A stretch of DNA of 64,000 bases from Shinella zoogloeoides (GCF_033705735.1 NZ_CP131131.1:434001-498000), one strand, 5' to 3'; positions 41,892 through 50,438 are shown, counted from the first letter of the stretch. The notes: generated from the sequence alone by a model not told the origin. Translations and numbers: made by a program.

Positions 41892-43205
41892 TCACTCCTC
41901 CCTGAACGCGCGGTTGATCTGGTCGGAGAGGGGTTTGACGAGATAGGAGAGCGCGGTGCGTTCGCCGGTCTGGATCATGGCTTCAGCCGGCATGCCGGGC
42001 ACGAGGGCGAGGCCGTCGAGCCTTGATAGCTCCGTGTGCGGGACGGCGATGCGCACGAGATAGAAGGACAGGCCGGTCTTGTCGTCGGTGGTGAGGTCGG
42101 CAGCGATACGGGAGACGCGGCCGTCGAGTTCCGGCGTGGTGCGCTGGCTGAAGGCCGAGAGGCGGAGCACTGCCCGCTGGCCGGGCCTGATCTGGTCGAT
42201 GTCCTTCGGCTGGATACGCACTTCCAGCGCGAGATCGTCGCCCTCCGGCACGATCAGCATGACCGGCTCGGCAGGATTGATGACGCCGCCGACCGTATGG
42301 ACGGCGAGCTGATGGACGATGCCCGCTTGTGGGGCGAGGATGTCGATGCGCCGGAGATCGTCCTCGGCGGCGACCTTGCGTTCGACGTATTCGCCGACCT
42401 GTCCCTGGATCTCGCGCAGTTCGCGGCCGACCTCGGTCTTCACATCCTGATCGACCTGGAGAATCTGCAGGCGCGTTTCGGTGATCTTGCCCTCGGCCTG
42501 CGCCTGGAAGGCGATCTTCTCGCCGCGCTCGCCGTCATAGGTGGCGGCCTGCGTCTTGAGGCTGTTCAGCCGCTGCACCGAGACAATGCCCCTGTCGTGC
42601 AGGCCCTCCTGCGAGGCGATCTCCGAGCGCAGCACGTCGAGGCCGCTGGCATAGGCGACTTCCTGCGCCTTCAACCCCTGGATCTCATGCCCGTATTGCT
42701 CGATGCGCTCGCGAAGCTGCGCCTTCTTGCCCTCGCGCGATTGCCGGCGGAACTCGAACAGGCGGGTTTCGCTGCGCACCGCCGCGCCGGCGTCCGGATC
42801 GCCGGCCGCCTGCTCCAGCAGGCCAGCGGGAAAGGCGATGGCTTCACGGTCGTCGCGCTCCGCCTCCAGCCGGGCGAGGCGGGCCTGAAGCTCGTTCAGC
42901 CGCTTCGTGACGATGGCGAGGTTGGCATGCGTCTGGGTGGCGTCGAGGCGCATGACGACCGCGCCGGCCTTGACCGCATCGCCTTCCTGCACGAGGATTT
43001 CGCCGACCACGCCGCCCTTCGGGTGCTGCACCTTCTTGACGTAGGAATCGACGACGAAATGGCCGGAGGCCACCACCGCGCCGGCAAGGCTGGTGACCGC
43101 CGCCCAGCCGCCCCCGCCGCAGACGAGCAGCAGGCAGACCAGCAGCCCGCCCGCCATGTGCCGGCGAATGGAGCGGGCGGCGGCGATCGTTTCAGGATTG
43201 GGCAT
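41892..43205 (-). CDS. hasE: Type I secretion membrane-fusion protein (HasE/PrtE-like)
   Basis: 437 residues of the HlyD family. One N-terminal membrane helix (GGLLVCLLLVCGGGGWAAVT) is followed by the lipoyl half-motif VKKVQHPKGGVVGEILVQEG, a long coiled coil (about 95-280), the second half LAPQAGIVHQLAVHTVGGVI, a beta-barrel region and the typical end RTALSYLVKPLSDQINRAFR. It links the inner-membrane ABC exporter to an outer-membrane TolC-type channel, which is not in this window. It overlaps the exporter gene by 14 bases and is the last gene of the heme operon. Confidence 0.92.
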   Translation of the reverse strand: MPNPETIAAARSIRRHMAGGLLVCLLLVCGGGGWAAVTSLAGAVVASGHFVVDSYVKKVQHPKGGVVGEILVQEGDAVKAGAVVMRLDATQTHANLAIVTKRLNELQARLARLEAERDDREAIAFPAGLLEQAAGDPDAGAAVRSETRLFEFRRQSREGKKAQLRERIEQYGHEIQGLKAQEVAYASGLDVLRSEIASQEGLHDRGIVSVQRLNSLKTQAATYDGERGEKIAFQAQAEGKITETRLQILQVDQDVKTEVGRELREIQGQVGEYVERKVAAEDDLRRIDILAPQAGIVHQLAVHTVGGVINPAEPVMLIVPEGDDLALEVRIQPKDIDQIRPGQRAVLRLSAFSQRTTPELDGRVSRIAADLTTDDKTGLSFYLVRIAVPHTELSRLDGLALVPGMPAEAMIQTGERTALSYLVKPLSDQINRAFREE

Positions 43206-45012
43206 CGGGCGTCTCCGTGGTTTCCGCTTCGCGGCCGCTTGCAGGACTGGCGACGACGCGCAGCGGCGTCATGGCGAAGCCGCCCGCCGGATATCCGCGT
43301 CCGGTCATGGCCGGCGCGGGCTTCAGCACTTGCCCCAGCACCGCATCGCGCGGGCCGAAGGCCTTCTGGCGCCCGCCCTCCATCATCAGGAGATGGTCGA
43401 CCGCGCCGATGGCGCTTGGGCGATGGGCGATCACCACGGCGATGCCGCCGCGCTCGCGCACCGAGGCGATGGCGCGCACGACCGCCGCTTCGCCCTCGGC
43501 ATCGAGATTGGCGTTGGGTTCGTCCAGCACGACGAGGAAGGGATCGCCGTAGAGCGCCCGCGCGAGCCCGATCCGCTGGCGCTGCCCGGCCGAGAGCGCG
43601 GAGCCGCCTTCGCCGATGCGCGTCCCGTAGCCGTCCTCGAAGCGCAGGATCAGCTCATGGGCACCCGCCGCCCGCGCGGCCGCGACGATGGCCTCGGGAT
43701 CGGGGTCCTCCTCGAAGCGGGCGATATTGTCGGCGATCGTGCCGTCGAAGAGCTCGACGCCCTGCGGCAGGTAGCCGATATGGCGGCCGAGGGCCTCGCG
43801 ATCCCACTGGTCGAGGCTGGCGCCGTCTAGGCGCACCTTGCCGCCGGCCGCCGGCCAGGCGCCGACGAGGGCACGCGACAGCGTGGACTTGCCCGAGCCG
43901 GAGGGGCCGATGACGCCGAGCGCGCTGCCGGCCTGGATGGAAAAGCCGATGCCGGTCACGGTGGGCTTCCTCTCGCCGGGCGGCAGGATGGTGACGCCTT
44001 CGACGCGCAGCTCCTTCTGCGGTGCGGGGAGCGCCATGGTCTCCGGGACGGGCGGGATCCTGCCGAGCAGGTCCTGGAGGCGTTTCCAGCTCTGCCGCGC
44101 CATGAGGAAGGGCTTCCAGCTCGCTATCGCCAGATCGATCGGGGCGAGCGCCCGCCCCACCATTATGGAGCTGGCGATCATGATGCCGCCGGTCGCCTGC
44201 TGCTCGATCACCAGCCAGGCGCCGACGCCCAGCACAGCCGATTGCAGCATCATGCGCAGCGTCTTCGACAGGCTGCCGAGGCCGCCGGCTATGTCGCCGG
44301 CCCGGCGGTTGGCGTCGAGATAGTCCGCATTTGCCCGGCACCAGCGCGCCTCCAGCCGCGCCCCGAGGCCGAGGGCCTGCACGACCTCGGCGTTGCGGCG
44401 GGAGGCTTCCAGCAGGCCGTTGCGGGCCATATTGTGGGCGATGCCGTCGCGCACCGGCCTTTGCGACAGTGCATTGGCAAGAAGGGTGAGGAGCGCGAGA
44501 ATGACGGCCCCGACGAGCGCCGTCATGCCGATCCAGAAATGGAAGAGGAAGCAGATGCCGAGATAGAGCGGCATCCAGGGCAGGTCGAAGAAGGCGGTCG
44601 GTCCCTGGCCCGAAAGGAAGCCGCGCATATTGTCAAGGTCGCGCAGCGGCTGGAGGCCGTCGCCCGGCATGCGCGCGAGAAGGGGAAGGCGCACCACGGC
44701 ATCGTGTACCCGGCCGCACAGCACGCCGTCGACATGCTCGCCGATGCGCAGGAGGATGCGGGCGCGGATGATGTCGAGCCCGGCCTGGAAGAGATAGAGC
44801 CCGGCCGCCAGGATCGAGAGGCCGACGAGGGTCGGCACGCTGCCGCTTGCCAGCACCCGGTCATAGACCTGCAACATGAAGAGCGGAGAGGTCAGCGCCA
44901 GAACGTTGACCACGCCACTGATGAGAGCTATTCCGACGGATGCTCGTCTGAGGGGTGAAGCGACCGCCGCAGTCAAAGACTGCGACGGCGCCTGCTGTGG
45001 GGCTACCAACAC
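43192..45012 (-). CDS. hasD: Type I secretion ABC exporter (HasD/PrtD-like)
   Basis: About 607 residues from the GTG at 45010-45012 just after the hasA stop; the frame extends into hasA but that part is not conserved. The membrane domain (LALTSPLFMLQVYDRVLASG, LYLGICFLFHFWIGMTALVG) has six helices. The ATPase domain has Walker A GPSGSGKSTLSRAL, signature LSAGQRQRIGLARALYG and Walker B FLVVLDEPNANLD. It exports proteins with an uncleaved C-terminal signal; the adjacent HasA-RTX protein is the obvious client. Confidence 0.93.
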   Translation of the reverse strand: MLVAPQQAPSQSLTAAVASPLRRASVGIALISGVVNVLALTSPLFMLQVYDRVLASGSVPTLVGLSILAAGLYLFQAGLDIIRARILLRIGEHVDGVLCGRVHDAVVRLPLLARMPGDGLQPLRDLDNMRGFLSGQGPTAFFDLPWMPLYLGICFLFHFWIGMTALVGAVILALLTLLANALSQRPVRDGIAHNMARNGLLEASRRNAEVVQALGLGARLEARWCRANADYLDANRRAGDIAGGLGSLSKTLRMMLQSAVLGVGAWLVIEQQATGGIMIASSIMVGRALAPIDLAIASWKPFLMARQSWKRLQDLLGRIPPVPETMALPAPQKELRVEGVTILPPGERKPTVTGIGFSIQAGSALGVIGPSGSGKSTLSRALVGAWPAAGGKVRLDGASLDQWDREALGRHIGYLPQGVELFDGTIADNIARFEEDPDPEAIVAAARAAGAHELILRFEDGYGTRIGEGGSALSAGQRQRIGLARALYGDPFLVVLDEPNANLDAEGEAAVVRAIASVRERGGIAVVIAHRPSAIGAVDHLLMMEGGRQKAFGPRDAVLGQVLKPAPAMTGRGYPAGGFAMTPLRVVASPASGREAETTETPDAQS

Positions 45013-45025
45013 TACAGCGAACTTC

Positions 45026-45808
45026 TCAGGCGAACAGGTTGACGCCGAGGACGAGCGAGCTGTTCGCGATGTCCTGGACGGAGATGCTGCCATTGACGCC
45101 GTCCGTGACGGTGGCGTCGTAGAGGCCGCTGACGGCATCGTAGGCGTAGCTCACAGAAAGCGCGCTGCCGGCAGCCCATGCGGTAATGTCGATGAAGTCC
45201 TGCGCGGCGTTGAAGTCCGTGATGACGTCATTGCCGTCGCTGCCCTGGAAGACGAAGACGTCGGCTCCGCCATTGCCCGTCAGGGTATCGTTCCCGTCGA
45301 AGCTGTAGAGCACGTCGCTGCCCGAGCTGCCGTTGAACGTGTTGTTCTGGCTGTTCAGGACGCTGAGCAGGTTGGTCGGGTCGCCCTGCATGATACCGTA
45401 GACGAAGTTGTGCACCGCATTTGCAGGGCCCGTGCCCGTGAGGCCGAGGCCGTTGATATCGATATCCCAGGAGGACTGGGAGAAGGTATCCGTGCCCGAA
45501 TTATAGCCGAGGCCCTGGCCGAAGGTCGCGCCGTCTACGGCGCCGGCAAGCACGTGGGACGTCATGTCGTAGTAGAGGTCGTCGGCGCTGCCGGAATCCA
45601 GCACCACCGTATCGGCGCTACCCACGCCGGCGACGGTCGTGCTGTTGCTGTCGGCGACGGCGAACTGGTTGCCGACGAAGTCGCTCGGATTGTCGGAGAA
45701 GAAGCCGTAGTAGCCGGGCGTGAAGTTGGTGTCCCAGTTCGAGAGATAGGAGAGGAAATTGATGCCCACGCCGTCATTGTTGGCGTCGTTGAAATCGATC
45801 GTTGCCAT
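45026..45808 (-). CDS. hasA: HasA-type hemophore fused to a C-terminal RTX-like module
   Basis: 260 residues. Residues 1-155 follow the HasA fold: FLSYLSNWDTNF, VGNQFAVADSN, and the ligand segment DLYYDMTSHVLAGAVDGATF, in which Tyr80 and His85 align with the heme Tyr75 and its partner His83 of Serratia HasA. AVHNFVYGIMQGD matches HasA VHQVVYGLMSGD. The loop holding the second axial His32 is shortened and has no His. Residues 158-207 are RTX-like (GSDVLYSFDGNDTLTGNGGA, DGNDVITDF), absent in classical HasA (188 residues), and the chain ends in a hydrophobic GVNLFA export tail. It should be secreted by HasD/HasE to capture heme for HasR. Confidence 0.88.
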   Translation of the reverse strand: MATIDFNDANNDGVGINFLSYLSNWDTNFTPGYYGFFSDNPSDFVGNQFAVADSNSTTVAGVGSADTVVLDSGSADDLYYDMTSHVLAGAVDGATFGQGLGYNSGTDTFSQSSWDIDINGLGLTGTGPANAVHNFVYGIMQGDPTNLLSVLNSQNNTFNGSSGSDVLYSFDGNDTLTGNGGADVFVFQGSDGNDVITDFNAAQDFIDITAWAAGSALSVSYAYDAVSGLYDATVTDGVNGSISVQDIANSSLVLGVNLFA

Positions 45809-45829
45809 TTGCTTTCCTTTCTAGGGGTT

Positions 45830-45856
45830 GACTGCCTCCGGGTCTCGGACGCAGTC
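45830..45856 (-). promoter_or_regulatory. Intergenic hairpin between hasR and hasA
   Basis: GACTGC-C-TCCG pairs with CGGA-C-GCAGTC around GGTCT, a ten-pair stem with one mismatch, between the hasR stop and the hasA ribosome site. In has operons differential HasA and HasR levels are known; this hairpin could stabilise hasA mRNA or attenuate, by inference. Confidence 0.4.
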
Positions 45857-45899
45857 GGTCTCACGCTTCGGATCTGGCGGACCCTGGCGCGATGGAAGC

Positions 45900-48527
45900 T
45901 CAGAACCGAACCTTGAGCGAAAGGGTCGCCGTGCGGCCGGGAGCGGGGAAGTCGGAACTGTTCATGGGATCGACATAGGCAACGTCCGTCAGGTTGTTGA
46001 CGGCAAAGCGCAGCGAGGCGTTCTCATTGAAATCCCAGGAACCGTAGATGTCGAAGGTGGTGAAGGGCTTTGCCCGATACGTGGTCGAGAACAATCCGAG
46101 CTGCTCCGAAGGCACGACGCGGTTCGCGCGCGCGCCGATATTCAGCCGGTCGTCGAAGAACCGGACGCCGACATCAGCCGTGAAGCGGTATTTCGGAGCG
46201 ACCGAGACATAGAGGATCGTGCCGTTGCCCGTGGATGTCGCGTTGCCCCAGGGGTCGTCGCTGTAGGTCGTCGAGAAATCACCCTTCGTGTAGGTGAAGG
46301 AGCCGCCGGCATAATAAGGGCCGGCATCGTAGTTCCCCTCGATCTCGACCCCGCGCAGCCGGGAGTCGCCGAGAAGGTTGGTGTAGGCATAGTAGCTGCT
46401 GGACTGCCCGCCGACCGCAGGGCTGCCGCTCACCGTTCCCAGTGCGATATAGTTATCGACCGTCTTGTCGAAATATGCGGCCTTGAACCGAAGACTGTCG
46501 CCGCCGGTGAGAAGATCGTCGGCCTTGAGATTGAGGCCGATTTCCCAGGTCTGCGAAGTCTCGGGCTTCAAATTCGCGTTCGGCGCATAGTCCATGAGAT
46601 TGCCGATATGCGAGCCGCCGAGCAGCATTTCGCCGAGCGTGCCGGGGCGGAAACCTTCTGCATATTTGCCGAAGACCTGAAAGCCTTCCAACGGCTTGAC
46701 CGCAATCAGCGCCTCCGGGGAGAAATGCCCTCCGGATTGATCGATGTCTATATCATGTATGACATCGCTGTAGATCGGGCGCGTGGCCCAGCCTAGGCAA
46801 GGGCCATTCGGAATCTGGTAAGTGCAGTATGTTTCGGTTCCCGTCTGGACCTGGCCGCCATCGATCACGGATGAGCCCTTGATCTTGTAATAGTCGTACC
46901 GGCCGCCGACCGATGCCTCGAGCCATTCCTCGTGTTCGTATTTCGCTGAAGCAAAGGTGCTCGAAAGCCAGCGGTCGCCCTTGGGATTGGGGCCGGTGAA
47001 CCACCATGTGTTGTCCGCATCGCCGGCATCGTGGTTCACGGCGTCCGCGCCGGCGCGGTCGAGGAAGATTTCCGTTCCGTAGTGGAAGGTGAGATCGCCT
47101 GCCGGAAGCTCGGCCGTGCTGGTGTTCTCCAGATTGAAGCCGTAGGTGGTCAGGCCGTATTTGACGTCGAACTCGCCGTAGTCGTTGCGGCCGGAGCGCC
47201 ATTGCCGGTTTTCCGTCTGGTTCCACCAGAGCTGGCCCTTGAGGTCGAAGAGCGGATCGTCCGGCTGCCAGGTATAGGTCAGCGTGCCCGTCAGGTTGCG
47301 CACATGGTTGGTGTTCTGGAGCGTCGCGAGCGCCGTGCTGGTGGTGAAGGATGCGTCGTAGCCGACGAAGCCGAATTCGATGCGCTGGTCGTTCTCAAGA
47401 TCGAGGCCGGCCTTGAAAAGGCCCGACGTGGTGTCCGAGCCGGTGAAGACCGGCTTGTCGCCGCCGGGATTGCCGACGAGCGTTCCGTTCTTGCCGATGG
47501 CGTATTCGCCAAGATGCTTGCGGCTGAGCGCGGCGACGATGTCGATATCATCGGAGGTGCGGGCGGCAAGTGCCGCCGAGCCGTAGAACTCGTAGGCATT
47601 GGTGCCCGTCGTTGCATCGACCCAGCCGCCGGCATTCTCGCCCTCGAGGAGCACGTCGTCGGCCGTCAGCGTGCGGAAGCCGACCACGCCGCCATGGGAG
47701 CCGCCGCTGCCGACGCCGGCGGCCGCGTTCTTCTCCACCTCGACGGTCCTGACCAGCGCCGGATCGACATAGACGTTCGACGTGTAGCCGTGTCCGGCCT
47801 GCTGGAAGTTCTGGCGCGCGCCGTCGATCGTCGTCGTCACGCGGGTCTGGTCCTGGAGGCCGCGGACATTGATGGCGACACCGGGATTCTGCGCTGCGCC
47901 GGCGACGGAAACGCCCGAGACGCCGGAGAACAGGTCATAGGCATTGCGCGGCTGCTTCTTCTCGATGGCCTCGCGGGAGACGACGCTGACGCTCGCGGGC
48001 GTCTCGTAGACCCAGTCCGGCGTGCCCTGGAAGCCGGCGCCGGTCGCCGCATTGCGCGCGCTCTTTCCGACGGTGATCGCTTCGAGCGCCGTCGAGCCGT
48101 CCGTGATCGTCAGGTCCGGAGCCTGGGCGCCGCCAAGGCTGATGACGGCGGAAGCGCCCCGGACGCTGCCGCGCACGCCCGTGCCGGCCAGCATCCGGGT
48201 GAGGGCTTCGGCCGGCGTGAAGCTGCCGATCACCGCGTTGGTGCGGATGGCGCCGGCCTGCGTGGAGGAGAGGGTGACCTGGAGGCCGGACTGCCGGCCG
48301 AAGGCGCCCACAGCGCTTGCCAGCGGCTGCGCCGGAATGTCGAAGGGAACGCGGGCTGCCGCCGAGGCGGTGCTCTCGGTGGTCGTTTCCGCCGTCCGAG
48401 CCGTTTGTGCCGGGGCCTCCATGCCGCCGCAGAGGACGGCGAAGGCCGTCGTCGTGAGGAATATTGCTCGGCTCCGGTTCTTCCCGTTGCCCTTTTCGGC
48501 CGTTACCGCCGGATACTGAAAACGCAT
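45900..48527 (-). CDS. hasR: HasR-like TonB-dependent heme/hemophore receptor with STN domain
   Basis: About 875 residues from the ATG at 48525-48527 (an ATG at 48560 is possible). A signal region is followed by an STN domain (ARVPFDIPAQPLASAVGAFG to ASAVISLGG), a TonB-box region (LEAITVGK), a plug (ETPASVSVVSREAIEKK, VAINVRGLQDQTRVTTTIDG) and a barrel of the hemoglobin/heme receptor family. The FRAP/NPNL-type pair is recognisable as YAEGFRPG and NANLKPETS, with a His between them (GGSHIGN) at the place of HasR His603; the plug loop has AGHGYTSN. The chain ends LSLKVRF. It takes heme from HasA and signals to the FecR-like HasS. Confidence 0.9.
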   Translation of the reverse strand: MRFQYPAVTAEKGNGKNRSRAIFLTTTAFAVLCGGMEAPAQTARTAETTTESTASAAARVPFDIPAQPLASAVGAFGRQSGLQVTLSSTQAGAIRTNAVIGSFTPAEALTRMLAGTGVRGSVRGASAVISLGGAQAPDLTITDGSTALEAITVGKSARNAATGAGFQGTPDWVYETPASVSVVSREAIEKKQPRNAYDLFSGVSGVSVAGAAQNPGVAINVRGLQDQTRVTTTIDGARQNFQQAGHGYTSNVYVDPALVRTVEVEKNAAAGVGSGGSHGGVVGFRTLTADDVLLEGENAGGWVDATTGTNAYEFYGSAALAARTSDDIDIVAALSRKHLGEYAIGKNGTLVGNPGGDKPVFTGSDTTSGLFKAGLDLENDQRIEFGFVGYDASFTTSTALATLQNTNHVRNLTGTLTYTWQPDDPLFDLKGQLWWNQTENRQWRSGRNDYGEFDVKYGLTTYGFNLENTSTAELPAGDLTFHYGTEIFLDRAGADAVNHDAGDADNTWWFTGPNPKGDRWLSSTFASAKYEHEEWLEASVGGRYDYYKIKGSSVIDGGQVQTGTETYCTYQIPNGPCLGWATRPIYSDVIHDIDIDQSGGHFSPEALIAVKPLEGFQVFGKYAEGFRPGTLGEMLLGGSHIGNLMDYAPNANLKPETSQTWEIGLNLKADDLLTGGDSLRFKAAYFDKTVDNYIALGTVSGSPAVGGQSSSYYAYTNLLGDSRLRGVEIEGNYDAGPYYAGGSFTYTKGDFSTTYSDDPWGNATSTGNGTILYVSVAPKYRFTADVGVRFFDDRLNIGARANRVVPSEQLGLFSTTYRAKPFTTFDIYGSWDFNENASLRFAVNNLTDVAYVDPMNSSDFPAPGRTATLSLKVRF

Positions 48528-48630
48528 GCTTACCCGTCTCTTCAAAAGGGGCCGCCTCATGCGGCACTCAACGAAAAGACGGATAGGTCAGGATTTTTTC
48601 CCACCTTTCCGGCGGCTTTGCGCTAAACCT

Positions 48631-48645
48631 TGATTATTTCAGTCA
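48631..48645. promoter_or_regulatory. IRO-box-like TGA-N9-TCA upstream of hasR
   Basis: TGATTATTTCAGTCA (minus strand TGACTGAAATAATCA) fits TGA-N9-TCA and lies about 105 bases before the chosen hasR start, in an AT-rich gap between the FecR-like gene and hasR. It suggests hasR has its own iron-controlled promoter besides that of hasI. Confidence 0.5.
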
Positions 48646-48692
48646 TATTTTTTCTTTGGCGCCCTTTGCGCCCGCACGGACGGCACCGCGTT

Positions 48693-49679
48693 CTAGAAAC
48701 GGCTGATGAGGCGCGCGGCCGGCGAGACATGCCGGACCTTGCCGCCATAGGGCGCAACGAGCGCCTCCAACGCCTGATCGGGCTTGCGAAGATCGTAGAA
48801 GCCCGTCACGCGCCGGCTGGCCAGCGTGCGGTCCGGCAGGGAGAGCCAGGCGGGGTGGTAGCGACGAATCTGCTCCACCACAGAGCCGATGGTGGCGTCC
48901 ACCACGAATATCTGCCCGCTGCGCCAGGTGGCGATGTCGCCGACCGGCACGGTCGTGCGTAGGACTTCGCCTGTCGCCCGGTTGGCCGTCAGCAGGTCGC
49001 CGGGCGTGAGAATCTCGGCCTCTCCCTGCGCGGCGCTTTCGACGACGGCCTTCACCGAGCCTTCGGCCAGCGCGACCGCCGTGATCTCGTCGCCGGTCTG
49101 GACGTCGAATTTCGTGCCGAGCACGGTGACCTCGACGCCGTTCGCATCGACCGTGAAGGGGCGGGTCTTGTCCGGCGTCACCTCGAAGAAGGCTTCGCCC
49201 GCAAGCAGGCGCACGGAACGGCGGCCCTGCTCGAAATCCGTCGCGATGGCGCTGGCGCCGGCAAGATGCACGAGGCTGCCGTCCTCGAGCGTCACCGTGC
49301 GGCTTTCGGCCGTCGCGGTCATGTAGTCGGCCTGCATGTGAAGGAGAAGGGAGGGGCCGGCGGCCATGACGAGACAGAGCATCGCCGCCGCCGCTGCCCC
49401 GAGGAAGCCCGCCCGGCGCGGGAAGCCGGCGCGGCGCGGCCGGTAGCCGCGGGGCGGATCGGCGCGGCGCGGCGCATCCTTCCAGTCGTCCGTGAAGGCC
49501 GGGGCCGTCGCGCCGAATGCCTGCCATGCAGTCTGCAGGCGCTCCCAAGCCTGCCGATGCTGCGGTGACTGGTCGAGCCAGCGCTCGAAGCGAAGCAGGC
49601 AATGGGCATCTTCGGGCTTTTCCTGGAGCGCGATCATCCAGCCGGCCGCTTCCTCGACAATCTCCTGGGGAATGTTCAT
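48693..49679 (-). CDS. hasS: FecR-like anti-sigma (HasS-like)
   Basis: 328 residues. The DUF4880-type N-terminal domain (EAAGWMIALQEKPEDAHCLL, LDQSPQHRQAWERLQTAWQA), a membrane helix (AAAAMLCLVMAAGPSLLLHM), the FecR domain (VTLEDGSLVHLAGASAIATD, VTVLGTKFDVQTGDEITAVA) and a C-terminal domain (IFVVDATIGSVVEQIRRYHP) match HasS and FecR. It lies between the sigma and receptor genes, as in Serratia, and should hold HasI inactive until HasR is loaded. Confidence 0.9.
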   Translation of the reverse strand: MNIPQEIVEEAAGWMIALQEKPEDAHCLLRFERWLDQSPQHRQAWERLQTAWQAFGATAPAFTDDWKDAPRRADPPRGYRPRRAGFPRRAGFLGAAAAAMLCLVMAAGPSLLLHMQADYMTATAESRTVTLEDGSLVHLAGASAIATDFEQGRRSVRLLAGEAFFEVTPDKTRPFTVDANGVEVTVLGTKFDVQTGDEITAVALAEGSVKAVVESAAQGEAEILTPGDLLTANRATGEVLRTTVPVGDIATWRSGQIFVVDATIGSVVEQIRRYHPAWLSLPDRTLASRRVTGFYDLRKPDQALEALVAPYGGKVRHVSPAARLISRF

Positions 49680-49815
49680 GCCTGTGCCGCCTGTGCCGGT
49701 AATCGCTTTAGTTCCGTCGATGATCCTCGAGAAGCCTTTCCCGCTCCATCGCGTTCGTCATCTATAAGACGAATAGCGCGCCGGTTTTTCCCAAGGCTCG
49801 GCCAGATTTTCCACT

Positions 49816-50316
49816 TCATCCTATTTTTCCGACGAGTTTCACCAGTCCGGACTGGATCAGCCGGTGGGCGCTCGACGTCGAAACGCCGAGATGGCTGGCG
49901 ATCTCCTCGATGCGGTAGCCGCCGAAGCGATGCATTTCAAGGGCGATGCGCTGCTGTGCGGGCATGGTCGCCAGGATGGCCTCGACCTGTCGGATGTGAT
50001 CGCAGAGAAGGGCCTGCGCCTCCGGTGTTTCATGGCCTTGCGGCAGGCCCCACCAGGGCGTGTCGTCGGGATGCCCGTGCGCTTCCAGCCGGCGGCGTCG
50101 GCGCGTGTCGAGGGCAAGATTGCGGACGATGCGGTAGAGATAGGACTTGAGACGCGAAGGCGATTGCGCCGCCTCCGGTACGAAGCGGACGAAAGCCTCC
50201 TGCACGACGTCCTCGGCATCCTCGCGCGAGCCGAGGATCGGCGTGGCATATCGCACCAGCTCTGCGCGGTACGCCACATATGTCTCGTAGCGTGTGTCGT
50301 TTCCGTGAATGCCCAT
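49816..50316 (-). CDS. hasI: ECF sigma factor (HasI-like)
   Basis: 166 residues with sigma region 2 (ILGSREDAEDVVQEAFVRFV, SYLYRIVRNLALDTRRRR) and region 4 (ATMPAQQRIALEMHRFGGYR, IEEIASHLGVSTSSAHRLIQ). It is the promoter-proximal gene of the minus-strand heme operon; 136 bases separate it from hasS. A 23-base palindrome with an IRO-box core lies about 100 bases upstream. Confidence 0.9.
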   Translation of the reverse strand: MGIHGNDTRYETYVAYRAELVRYATPILGSREDAEDVVQEAFVRFVPEAAQSPSRLKSYLYRIVRNLALDTRRRRRLEAHGHPDDTPWWGLPQGHETPEAQALLCDHIRQVEAILATMPAQQRIALEMHRFGGYRIEEIASHLGVSTSSAHRLIQSGLVKLVGKIG

Positions 50317-50415
50317 GTGCCCGCCAAGCGCTTTCCGTCACGGTCCAAGCTTCCGTTCCGCGCCACAAGACCCGAGCGCCCTCGACCGCCGCCCTCGACG
50401 TGTGATAGGCATAAA

Positions 50416-50438
50416 AACATGAATTTTGCAATCATGTT
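50416..50438. promoter_or_regulatory. Extended IRO-box palindrome upstream of hasI
   Basis: AACATGA-N9-TCATGTT: two perfect seven-base arms at 50416-50422 and 50432-50438, containing the TGA-N9-TCA core (50420-50434). It is the most symmetric of the four such sites in the window and lies about 105 bases upstream of the first gene of the heme operon. A RirA or other iron-responsive repressor site is inferred. Confidence 0.6.

Noticed and set aside
42036..43913. A plus-strand frame of 625 codons across hasE and hasD
   Set aside because: Shadow of the type I secretion genes on the other strand; low complexity Arg/Pro-rich end and no recognisable domain.
48655..48675. GC hairpin GGCGC/GCGCC near the end of the FecR-like gene as a terminator
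   Set aside because: The stem is only five pairs and the following bases on the minus strand are A-rich, not T-rich; it overlaps the putative hasR promoter region.
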